A stretch of 60,792 nucleotides of DNA from Lachnospiraceae bacterium A4 (GTDB lineage: Bacteria > Bacillota > Clostridia > Lachnospirales > Lachnospiraceae): assembly GCA_000403215.2 (NCBI GenBank), contig KE159538.1, forward strand, positions 308,064-368,855, read 5' to 3'. The translations under genes were made by a program, and so were the position numbers. The stretch's first letter is position 1. Each line of letters begins with the position of its first letter. Under the pieces are notes generated by a model. That model made no database searches and was not told where the DNA came from. It saw only the letters and a program-made list of their open reading frames with translations. Shown piece after piece: positions 36,172-45,200 of the stretch.

Positions 36172-36990
36172 ATGCCTTCAAAGAAGAAATCGTCGCAAAG
36201 GCATTATACGCTGTATTTAGACGAAAGCGAAACACATAAACATAACCCACATACCCATAAGAAATACGATTACCATTTTTGTATGGCAGGAGTGATTGTT
36301 CAAGATGATGATTATTATATATTGCAAAATGATATAAATGTATTAAAGGGTATAATTTGGAATGATTATACTATTCCAGAAGATATAATATTACATCAGA
36401 AAAATATATCTGATGCAGAAGACGGAAGGTTGGATAAAAATAAATATCCTGAATATGAAAGATTTTCAAAAAATATTAATCGGAAAAATTTTTATAAAGA
36501 ATTGAAAACAATTTTTACTAAAGGGATATATACCATTGTAGGCGGAAGTATAGGAGAGTCTGAACTAAATACAGCATTTTCAATTTCTGGTAAAAATAAT
36601 ACAGATGAATATTTAATATGTTTGCAAATGTTACTTGAAAATTATTGTCATTTCTTATGTCTACATAATGGAATTGGTAGAGTAATTTACGAATCAAGAG
36701 AATTGAAGGCAGACGAACGATTAAGAGATAAATTTTACCATATCAAATTAATGGGTTCTATGTACATTGATAAATACACTACCGGGAAGAGACTTCTCGG
36801 AATAGATATTGTTGAAAAATCGGCGAATTGCGCTGGTTTACAATTAGCTGATTTTGTTCCAAATTCTTTTGCCAGAGAACACACTGGTATTTCGCAATCT
36901 AAATACAATATATTTTCCACTCTAAAATATTTTAGATACGATGGTAATATTGGAGATAAAGATAGATTTGGAGTAAAATATATGCTTTAA
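36172..36990 (+). CDS. DUF3800 protein
   Basis: 272 aa. The N terminus has HYTLYLDESETH (DUF3800 catalytic-like Asp-Glu pair, about residues 11-21) and the C terminus has GLQLADFVPNSFAREH (about 221-236, the second acidic motif). This RNase H-like fold family often lies next to conserved structured RNAs (the DUF3800 RNA motifs of Weinberg and colleagues). Here a promoter-driven structured RNA follows immediately (37043-37204). The function of the family is unknown; a nuclease acting on or with the RNA, perhaps in defence, is inference. Confidence 0.85.
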   Translation: MPSKKKSSQRHYTLYLDESETHKHNPHTHKKYDYHFCMAGVIVQDDDYYILQNDINVLKGIIWNDYTIPEDIILHQKNISDAEDGRLDKNKYPEYERFSKNINRKNFYKELKTIFTKGIYTIVGGSIGESELNTAFSISGKNNTDEYLICLQMLLENYCHFLCLHNGIGRVIYESRELKADERLRDKFYHIKLMGSMYIDKYTTGKRLLGIDIVEKSANCAGLQLADFVPNSFAREHTGISQSKYNIFSTLKYFRYDGNIGDKDRFGVKYML

Positions 36991-37008
36991 TTTGTGCAAA
37001 ATGGTATA

Positions 37009-37037
37009 TTGACAGCAGAATATGCATATGTTAATAT
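37009..37037 (+). promoter_or_regulatory. Promoter of the DUF3800-associated RNA
   Basis: TTGACA (37009-37014), 17-nt spacer, TAATAT (37032-37037). Confidence 0.75.
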
Positions 37038-37042
37038 GTGTA

Positions 37043-37204
37043 TAAGGGTCGGGAGACGCTTTATGATTTGAAATATGCAGTGAACTGTGTATTGATTCCG
37101 CATAAAGAAAACCACAAGTTGTATGCATCCAAGGTAAAGATGCTAAGTCGGCAGAATTAAACGAGCCTTATACCAAAAAGACTACCGTGCTAGGTGGTCT
37201 TTTT
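37043..37204 (+). ncRNA. Structured RNA following the DUF3800 gene
   Basis: It has its own promoter and an intrinsic terminator (AGACTACC with GGTGGTCT plus T-run, 37179-37204). Helices seen: closing P1 TATAAGG (37041-37047) with CCTTATA (37166-37172); P2 CTTTATG (37059-37065) with CATAAAG (37101-37107) enclosing AATATGCAG/CTGTGTATT; and GCATC/GATGC. A multi-branched RNA next to DUF3800 fits the published DUF3800 RNA motif classes, but I cannot say which. Confidence 0.75.
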
Positions 37205-37258
37205 GTGTTGAGTAAATACTCTACTAGTTATAACTTTTCATCTTTATATATAGAAAAA

Positions 37259-37300
37259 AAGAAGATGTTTCAATACTTACAAAGAAACATCTTCTTTTGT
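37259..37300. terminator. Bidirectional terminator
   Basis: AAGAAGATGTTT pairs with AAACATCTTCTT over 12 bp, with A-runs on the left and T residues on the right, between the RNA gene and the convergent membrane protein gene. Confidence 0.8.
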
Positions 37301-37341
37301 GTATGTAAATGGTACACAAATATTTTAGAAAGGAAGTAAAC

Positions 37342-37992
37342 CTATGACTTTACAGATTTATTGCCATTACACTTAATCTCTCTTATAAGTAATATACTAT
37401 AAGGAACAATCCATAAAGCCATGCATACCATATTAATTCTTGAAATATGGATCATTTCGTTAATCAACTTATCACTTGTACTCCACATTTCCCACAAGCT
37501 ATGACGCTTAAAATGGTAAAACAAATAATAACTATTTACTGTTCCAATGAAAATAGTTATTATTAGAACAAACATATCAACCTTATTTTTAATACCTTGA
37601 ATAAATTGAATCAAAATATTACATGTTAGGAGGATACACCAAACAATAAGCATAAACATATACATATATGATTGAAACATAAGAAACTCAAAAATCATAC
37701 CTATAACGTTGATAACTACAAGTAAAATGCTTCTCCTCTTTGATTGCTCAAAAAGTAAGAAATTTGGTATGAATAATAAAACTGTACCAACTGTAAACAC
37801 AAGTATTCCAAGCCATTCAAAAGGTATTTTATCACCAAATTCTAAATTAAAATATTTACCAAATGGCGAAATTGTTTGATAAAAAGTACACTGCCCTTCC
37901 AACAAACCTCTACCTGTAACAGTTTCAACAGTAATCAATACTAACAACACAGATAACAGCATTGTTGATATAGCAATAATTTTCTTAGACAT
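37342..37992 (-). CDS. Six-TM membrane protein (216 aa)
   Basis: ATG 37992 (MSKKIIAISTM) after AAAGGGGTAGAG. About six membrane helices, including one at each end (AISTMLLSVLLVLITVETVT, MVCMALWIVPYSILLI) and an extracellular loop with a Cys (EGQCTFYQTISPF). It shows some similarity in layout to vitamin K epoxide reductase-like or transporter-like small proteins, without their motifs. Possibly a superinfection exclusion or lysogenic conversion gene. It is the last gene of the cargo. Confidence 0.6.
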   Translation of the reverse strand: MSKKIIAISTMLLSVLLVLITVETVTGRGLLEGQCTFYQTISPFGKYFNLEFGDKIPFEWLGILVFTVGTVLLFIPNFLLFEQSKRRSILLVVINVIGMIFEFLMFQSYMYMFMLIVWCILLTCNILIQFIQGIKNKVDMFVLIITIFIGTVNSYYLFYHFKRHSLWEMWSTSDKLINEMIHISRINMVCMALWIVPYSILLIREIKCNGNKSVKS

Positions 37993-38025
37993 AATACTCT
38001 ACCCCTTTGACTTGATATTATAAAT

Positions 38026-38117
38026 ACGCTACTCCACATAGCGTTAAAGCATATCTCCACAATATGCTAATGCAGATATCCACAATCTGCACAATGTATA
38101 ATCTCCACAATTATACA
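38026..38117 (+). repeat. Right array of four hairpins with loop CTCCACA
   Basis: R1 ACGCTA-CTCCACA-TAGCGT (38026-38044); R2 GCATAT-CTCCACA-ATATGC (38049-38067); R3 TGCAGAT-ATCCACA-ATCTGCA (38071-38091); R4 TGTATAAT-CTCCACA-ATTATACA (38095-38117). All stems are perfect and unrelated in sequence, whereas the loop is kept (one base change in R3). Loops are the exact complement of the TGTGGAG loops at 28541 and 28562. The array ends 13 nt before the 3' splice site. Confidence 0.9.
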
Positions 38118-38130
38118 CCTTTATAGTATG

Positions 38131-40719
38131 ATATTCAAGACAATTACAGATGAGACAACTTTATCTGGTCAAAGAATTGTAGGCGCATTACAAGCAAGAA
38201 AAATTGCACAGCAACAAGCAACTGCACAGTTAGAAATTGATATTGCATGTTTGAAAGAATATCAGGTTGCGTGTCAAAATGGAACAGTGACTACAGAACA
38301 GTTTGATGCCATTATGCATAAAGCAAGTGCTTCTGCTGTTGAATACTCTGCTAAGGTAAAGGCTGGTACTGGAACCGCACAATCATATGCAAATGCACAG
38401 AGAGCAACAAACTCAGCATTACAAGAAGTGTCTATTGGTGCTGGCATTGCTTCAAAAGCAGTGAAATTATTCTCGACTGCTTTAAATATGATAGCATTTA
38501 CTGCTATTATACAAGGCATTAGCTGGTTAATCGGAAAAGTTGATGAATGGATTGTTACAGCTAAAGAAGCCAAAGAATCTGCTGATGCTTTCAAACAAAG
38601 TTTATCTACATTCTTTAATGAAACACAGACCAATCTAAAAACTATATCTTCATTATCAGATAGATTTAATGAATTAAGCAAAAATGTAGATGATAATGGT
38701 AAAAAGGTTGGTGGTACTGAAGAAGAATATGCTGAGTTCTTAGATATATGCCAACAAGTCGGACAGATAATGCCAGAATTAATCACAGGATATACTGCCG
38801 AAGGCGAAGCAATTATTACGTTACAAGGAAAAGTTGATAGTTTAACTGATTCTTACAGAGAGGCAATTCGTACAAAAGCTGCACTATTTTTGTCAAACGG
38901 TGACGAAGATGGAAATTCTATAAAAAGTTTCTTTGAAGATTACAATGATTTTGTCAATGGATATCAAGGAGTATTAGGATTAAAAACATCGCCCTCTGGT
39001 CAAAATACCGCAGAAGAATTTGAAGAGTATTATGGATATGATAAAATTCATGGATGGTTGTCTGATGTTACAGACGCAACACTCGAAGACTTAGAAAAAT
39101 TAAGAGCTGGTACAACTGAATATGTATATTTAGCTAGAGTATTAAAAGAAGCTGGTTATGAAATATCTGAAATTTCTGCCGAAAACTATAACGCTGTACA
39201 TGATGTATTTAATAACAGAATGAGCGTTATGGAAAAAGGAATTACGGATAGAGTTACAAATATCAGAACTGCCTTTCAAAATATGCTCTATGCAGATAGC
39301 GACTACTGGAAAATTGATGATGAAAATGTAATATCTGCAATTAATTCTCTTTATGCTTCTATAGATGATGAATTTATAAAGCAAAATGAGTTATTTAACC
39401 AAACAGCATTACAAACATTTGAAAGTGATTTTGTGTCACTATTCAATAATGATGCTACCAAAAAAGCAATGGTTGATTTCTATACTCCTATTGCAGATGA
39501 TGAGACTGTACAGAATTACACAAATAGAGTAAATTCTGCATTACAAGAAATTCAATCATATTGCAACAATAATGGGATTGTTATTCCAATTGAGGTAAAC
39601 AATTCTATTGATACACTTGTAAATAGCGTAAAAGAAAAACTCCAAGATGATTTTGACGATAAAGTTGGAGAATTAACACTTGAAGAACTACACATTGCGG
39701 CAGAACAAATAGAAGTTCCAGAAGGCACTCTCCTATCTTGGGATGAACTGATTGCTAAGATTAAGGAAGTTCAAAGTTCAACCTCCAACATTGAAAACCC
39801 CATTTCATTATCTCTCACCGAAACAATAGACCAGCTCAACACCCAGCTTAAACCAACCTTCGATTCCTTGAAATCAGCATATGAAAACATCTTTACGACA
39901 GACGACAATGGAAAACCATTATTCACGCTTGAAAACGTAGACTTGTCAATGCTCGATTCCATTAAATCTGCTATAGATGATTTGAACGAAAATGAAGAAT
40001 TGGGAATAAGTATTGACTACACTTCATTTGAGAATCTAGCAAGAACACTTACTGATACTGCATCTACTGAGAATGATGTTAGAAATGGTTTTAATGAGTT
40101 CATCACAGATATCGTTTATGGAACAACTGCATTAGATAATTTAAATGCTTCTGACGCAAAGCTGGTTGAAACCATGTTGGAATCTCTTGGTGTAACAAAT
40201 GCGCATGAAATTGTATATGAGTCTTTAATTGCCAAAACAGAAGCTCTTACTCTGGAAGAACAATTATTATCTTCTGTGGGTGGTGATTTGACAAATGCTA
40301 CTGCTGATAAAGTATTGGCATTTCTGAATCAGGCTGGGGCAAGTGAAGTTGCTAGGAATTATCTTATCAAATTAATTGCAGAAGAACAGGTATTTAGCAA
40401 TCAGGATTTAGATGTATCAGGTAAGATATCTAAATTACAGGAGTTGGCTCAGGCATATGGGCAGACTGCTTTAGCTGCAAAAATTGCATCACAAGAAAAA
40501 GCAAATGAACAATCTCACACTGTAGGAAGCTGGAGTGAAGCTGATTTACAACAATTCCAAAAAGAATGGAATGACGGATTGAGTAGTGTTAGTATTGACT
40601 TTTCTCCAAAAAGTTCTTCAAAATCCAAAAAATCCGGCTCATCCAAATCCGAAAAAGACTTATGGCTGGAGGAATACAAAAGAAAACTCGCAGAATTGCA
40701 GAATTTATTAGCAAAGGGT
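38131..40719 (+). CDS. Tape measure protein, exon 2
   Basis: 863 codons in frame with exon 1 (IFKTITDETTLSGQRIVGAL). Contains membrane-like segments used in tail threading (IASKAVKLFSTALNMIAF), then long helical regions. The exon ends in LAELQNLLAKG at AAGGGT (40719), which pairs with the guide GCCCT of intron 2. Unspliced, the frame would stop at 40758. The ATG at 38128 is only the end of the intron, not a real start. Confidence 0.88.
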
Positions 40720-40925
40720 AGACTAATGCCCTCTCCTGTAGTAATACAGGATGTATAGAAGTAACTATATCGGTTAAAAGGCGATGGGACGCTCAAGACC
40801 GAGGAAAGACTGATTTTAGATTGGAAATAAAATAATATATTAAAGAAATTATGTTCTGATAGTATTCTGTCGGTTGTTGGTATATAATGGTATATTATAA
40901 TACTGATGATCGGAGAATAATATTT

Positions 40926-41822
40926 ATGGAAACAACAGTAAATGATTTTTTTAATGTAGCCATTTTTATTGATTATGAAAATGTACATAAAACATTGATA
41001 AACAGAAATAAAAATGCAATTAGATTAGGCTTTTTTGAAAAGCTGAAAAAATGGTGTAAAGATAATAATCGAAGAATAGTAAAAATTGCGGTATATTGTA
41101 ATTTTGATAATAAAGACTTATATGAGTCGCATCATCAATCGTTTTTGCAATCATATGGCGTGGAAACGATACATACATCAAATCAAGGGAAAAATTATGC
41201 AGACTTAAAACTGGCAATTGATGTATTAAATTCAATGTATACTAATGATAATATAGACGAATTTATAATTATGTCTAATGATAAGGATATGACGCCTTTA
41301 TTAAATACCGTTCGTTTAAATAAAAGAAAAGCTTCTATTTTAACAACAGGAAATACTTATAATCATACATTGTGTGAATTTGCTGATGAACAAATAGAAT
41401 TTGACAAAATAGTTGAAATTGAATATAAAGGTACATTATTGATAGATGAAATTAAAGACAGATTTTTCGACGATATAAAAAAGCATATAGAAAAATCCTT
41501 ATATGAGTATTCAACCGAAGGTTCTAAGGGGTATAAAAAGCATTACAATTTAGATTATTTTCTGATAACTCAAATGGATTATTATAATGTATTAAAGTAT
41601 GAGATGTTGAATATAGTATCTATTTTGTATTCTGAAAAGAAAATCATTGCCTACTCTTCGCATGTTAAAAATAATGTACTTCCTGCTATTATCCCTACAG
41701 AATTTAAGGAAAAATTTCTTGAATTTGGAATCATTCAACAAAGTGATATTTGTTCAAACTTTGATTTTAATAAAAGTGTATTAGAATGTTATGATAATTA
41801 TAAACCCAAGGATAAAAATTAA
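40926..41822 (+). CDS. NYN-domain (PIN-like) nuclease inside intron 2
   Basis: ATG 40926 (METTVNDFF) after GGAG. NYN signature in order: VAIFIDYENVHK (first Asp and Asn), ADLKLAIDVLN (second Asp), IIMSNDKDMTPLL (third Asp cluster), ASILTTGNT. These acidic residues coordinate metal in PIN/NYN RNases. The C-terminal 150 residues form a separate helical domain. About 298 aa. It is not a homing endonuclease family I know, so the intron's mobility is unexplained; it may be a defence or RNA-processing gene carried as cargo, working with the small RNA directly downstream. Confidence 0.8.
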   Translation: METTVNDFFNVAIFIDYENVHKTLINRNKNAIRLGFFEKLKKWCKDNNRRIVKIAVYCNFDNKDLYESHHQSFLQSYGVETIHTSNQGKNYADLKLAIDVLNSMYTNDNIDEFIIMSNDKDMTPLLNTVRLNKRKASILTTGNTYNHTLCEFADEQIEFDKIVEIEYKGTLLIDEIKDRFFDDIKKHIEKSLYEYSTEGSKGYKKHYNLDYFLITQMDYYNVLKYEMLNIVSILYSEKKIIAYSSHVKNNVLPAIIPTEFKEKFLEFGIIQQSDICSNFDFNKSVLECYDNYKPKDKN

Positions 41823-41849
41823 ATAAATGATAAATAATAAGTAAGGTAC

Positions 41850-41878
41850 TTGACAAATAGTGACTTTAATGTTATTAT
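41850..41878 (+). promoter_or_regulatory. Promoter of the NYN-associated sRNA
   Basis: TTGACA (41850-41855), 17-nt spacer, TATTAT (41873-41878). Confidence 0.8.
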
Positions 41879-41884
41879 ATTGTC

Positions 41885-41978
41885 AACTTAGATAAAGACA
41901 ATATACACGAGGCGAAGTTGCGTGGTTTACACAAGACAACAAATCGTGGGCGTATACATTTTTTGTATACGCTTTTTT
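41885..41978 (+). ncRNA. Small RNA following the NYN gene (about 95 nt)
   Basis: From the promoter at 41850-41878 to a strong terminator (GCGTATAC with GTATACGC, 41950-41972, then six T residues). It contains a hairpin with CACG/CGTG and repeated GACAA segments. It is carried in a peripheral loop of the intron just after the nuclease gene, the same gene order as DUF3800 plus RNA in intron 1. A protein-RNA pair (type III toxin-like or guide-like) is inference. Confidence 0.7.
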
Positions 41979-42226
41979 AGTGTACTTAGTATTTTTAATA
42001 ATATAACAATCTAAAATCAGAATCCGTAGAGACTGTAATACCTTATATGGTAACATATGAGGTTCCGTTACTCCCCTCTCCCATCATGAAAGGGCGAAGA
42101 TCCAGTCCGAACTCGCACAATAATCCCAAATTAATAAAATGCGAGAGTTAGCCAGAAATGACTAACCGCTATGTAAATATATTACATAGTCAGTACCTAT
42201 AAATATATAGGGAAAGTAACAGATTG

Positions 42227-45200
42227 ATTATCAACGAACGCGAGTTTTTCTCACAGTCAGAAATACTCCTCAACACCTACCTCAAAGATTCTGAGGAACA
42301 CATGACCAAATATGCCGAGGAAATATCCGACGCAGAAAAGACGCTTCACAGCGACAGGGTAAATGCATACCAGTATGAATCCGATGAACTTTCACGTCTG
42401 CGTGACGGCAACTATCTCAACATGGCAGAATACTATCAGTCCATGATGGGCTTGCAGGACGAATACTACAACAGCGAGGCATTAAAACTCAAAAACCTTG
42501 CAGACACTATGGAAGCCCAGTATGGACGAATGAGCCATGTAACCCTCACAAGACCTTCTGTTAACGCGACCGAAATCCAGTCGGCAGGCTACACCACAGA
42601 ATTACCCTCCTCTTCTGTTTATGCGCAGTCCTTTGGTGATGAAACCAAACAGGTAATCCTCACTCCAATCCTTCCAGACGGCACAATCCTCTCGCCCGAA
42701 GCATTACAGTCCTATGCTGCCAGACTCCTCAACGGTGAAAAGATTGACGCAGATATTGAGCTTTCTATGTTCGAGGGAAAAGATGCTGTAAAACAAACGG
42801 CTGAATACATCAATGGTCTTGAAAAAATGCAGTCAGAATACCAGACACTAAAAGCAGCCTTCTCTGAAAGTCCTTATGGTGATTTTACAGAGGAACAGTT
42901 AGAAGCTCTTGAAAAACTTACAGAAGAAATCGAGAAACATAAGAGCCAGCTAAGCAGTGAATTAGGGGGTATCAAATCAGCCTATGACGACCTGATTGAA
43001 ATTCGTGACACTTACAATGAATACGGCAAAATCAGTGTTGACCAGTACCAGTCTTTATGTGACATGGGGTTTGAATATCTTGCACTGTTATCTAACGAAA
43101 GCGGCGCGCTATCCCTTGACGAAGATGCATTCCAGCGTCTTACAGATGCCAAAATACAGCAGATTCAGGTTGACATGGCGTTGCAGGCTACAGATTTAAT
43201 CAAAAATATCCAGACAGAAGAACAGGCTGTCCAGTATCTTGCCGCATCTTATGAGAATCTTGCAGCGAATGCATTAAGCGCGGCGGAACAGATGTTATAT
43301 GCGGCACAGGCAAATGCACAGCTCATGTACGGTGCTGACAGTATGCAGGCGCAGGCAGCAAATACCATCGTAAAGGGATATGAAAATTCGAAGCTTGCAG
43401 CAGGCGTTGTCGATATTAAGATGCAGTCTGGCGGCGGATATCCCGAAGAGAAAAAGAAAAAGGAAGAAAAACCAGAGGAACGGGACTGGGCTGAAAAGAT
43501 TCTTGACAACATAGAAAAGAATCTCGAAAAATCCAGCAAATTCATTGAAAAGATTTCCGATCAGACAGGAAGGCTGATTGACAAAGTTGAAAGATTCTTC
43601 TCATGGCAGAAAAAGAACGCTATGATAAACCGCGCTGTAAAGAGTACGGACAAGGAAATCAATGCAAACCAGAAGCAGATTTCACAGCTCATCACAGCCG
43701 TAAAAAAAGTGAAGGGCGTTTCAGACCTGTATGCCAAAAAGATGGATAAAATCGGAGAAGGACTGTCAGGCGAATACAAAAACAAAATCAAGAATGGCAC
43801 GCTTCAAATTGAGGATATTGAAGATACAGACCTTCAGGACACCATCAAAGACTATGAAAAATGGTATGACAAACTTCAGGACTGCAAGGAAAAGATGGAC
43901 GAATACAATGATTCCATACAGGAATGCAGGGATGCCATCAGCAGCCTTTATGAACAGCAGCGTGATCTAATCCGCCAGAAGCTTGACAACATACTAAGCT
44001 ATTATTCCGACATGGATTCCTACCTCTCTTCCATCACTTCAAAGATTGAGTCCATTATCTCCCTCAATGACGAGATGGGAAAACGCAGTTCTATTTCTGA
44101 GCTTGTAGAGGAATTTGCAGCCATTTCAGAACAGCTGAATCCGACAGTAAAGACAGAACTAACAGGTTCCAGCGTTACAGAAAATTCATTCGGGGACTCT
44201 AAAAAGGTAGCCGAAGCTGTAAAGCGTGACCAGCAGGAACTTGTAGATTCCATACAAAAAGAGATTGACAACCTCAGTGTTGACCAGTCTGGAACCTATA
44301 CAAAGCTTCTTAAAAATATTGCAAAGACTGAGGCGCAGATTGACAAATATATCAGCAAGGGCTGGAATGTTACCAGGTCAAAGCAGTTTGACAAGCTCAC
44401 CCAAAAACTCCAGAATTATTATGACCTTCAAAATGAGCTAGACCAGAATGCGACTTCTAATACTATCACAAACTACAGTAGAATTTACACCGCTTACCAG
44501 AAGTTGAAGAACAAGCTTGACAGTGGGAAAACACTCAGCAAGTCCGAGCAGAAACGGTTTGCTTCTTATGAAAAACAGCTTGAAGTCCTAAAAAACAGCG
44601 GACAGAATGCTCTTGACAGACTTTCACAGGAATTAGCTGAAGCAGATGGGACAGCAAAGAAACAGACAGAAGCGGAAAAAATAAAAGATGAAATCTCCAA
44701 TGTGCAGGAACAGCTTGAAAATTCCGCAACCTACAGGAATCTTCTTGGCAGCATTGAAAAAGTAAAGGGACAGCTTGCCGCACTTGATGACAAAGGATAT
44801 GACAATCTCACCCAAAGCCAGAAAAAGAAATACGACAGGTTACAGTCACAGCTTGAAGCATATTACAGTCAGAAAGAAGCCCTTGACGAAAACGCCACTG
44901 CCGCAAACATTGCAGAATACAATAAAATTTATTTAGCATGGAAAAAGCTTCAGGACAAACTCAACAAAGGGAAAAACCTCTCCGTAAATGAGTGGAAGAA
45001 ATACAATACTTACACAGACCAGCTTGAAAACTACTCAAAAGAAAAAGCAGATGCACTTGAACAGTTAAATGAGGATCTTGCAGATGCGCTTGACCCCGGC
45101 GACAAGCTTGAACAGATTGAAAAGACATACGAAGAATCCGCAGAAGGCATCTATGAAAGCTACAACAGCCAGATTGACAGCATCAATGACGAGGCTGAAA

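Larger units (their letters stand above)
27753..38130 (+). other. Intron 1: about 10.4 kb group I-type intron with cargo
   Basis: The interruption is frame-perfect between exons 1 and 2. The guide at 27808-27813 (GCCGAC) pairs with the last six exon bases (GTCGGT, final U-G wobble), and the six bases directly 5' of it (GAATGT, 27802-27807) pair with the first six bases of exon 2 (ATATTC, 38131-38136). The last intron base is G, as required. The core appears complete at the left (to about 28261); the 9.8 kb after it carries about fourteen genes, three RNAs and two hairpin arrays. Group I introns of this size are not known to me. The alternative is a small intron invaded by an element that no longer splices. 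Confidence 0.75.
40720..42226 (+). other. Intron 2: group IA-type intron with NYN gene and sRNA
   Basis: The guide TAAT-GCCCT (40724-40732) pairs with exon 2 end AGGGT (final U-G) and with exon 3 start ATTA (42227), a complete P1/P10. The last base is G. A CCTGTA/TACAGG hairpin follows the guide. P3: AGTAAC (40760) with GTTACT (42067). R has AGAGACTG (42028-42035); S has GAAGATCCAGTCC (42096-42108), and GACTG/CAGTC forms P7. A hairpin between P7 and P3 (42042-42060) fits subgroup IA. P9 hairpins follow. The exons join in frame (LLAKG then IINEREFF). Length 1507 nt. Confidence 0.92.

Noticed and set aside
37470-37500. Extra CTCCACA copy at about 37480 as part of the hairpin array
   Set aside because: It lies inside the coding region of the six-TM gene without the tight stem seen in the arrays; probably chance.
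38128-40758. An independent protein starting at ATG 38128
   Set aside because: No ribosome site; the ATG straddles the intron end, and the sequence continues the tape measure frame.
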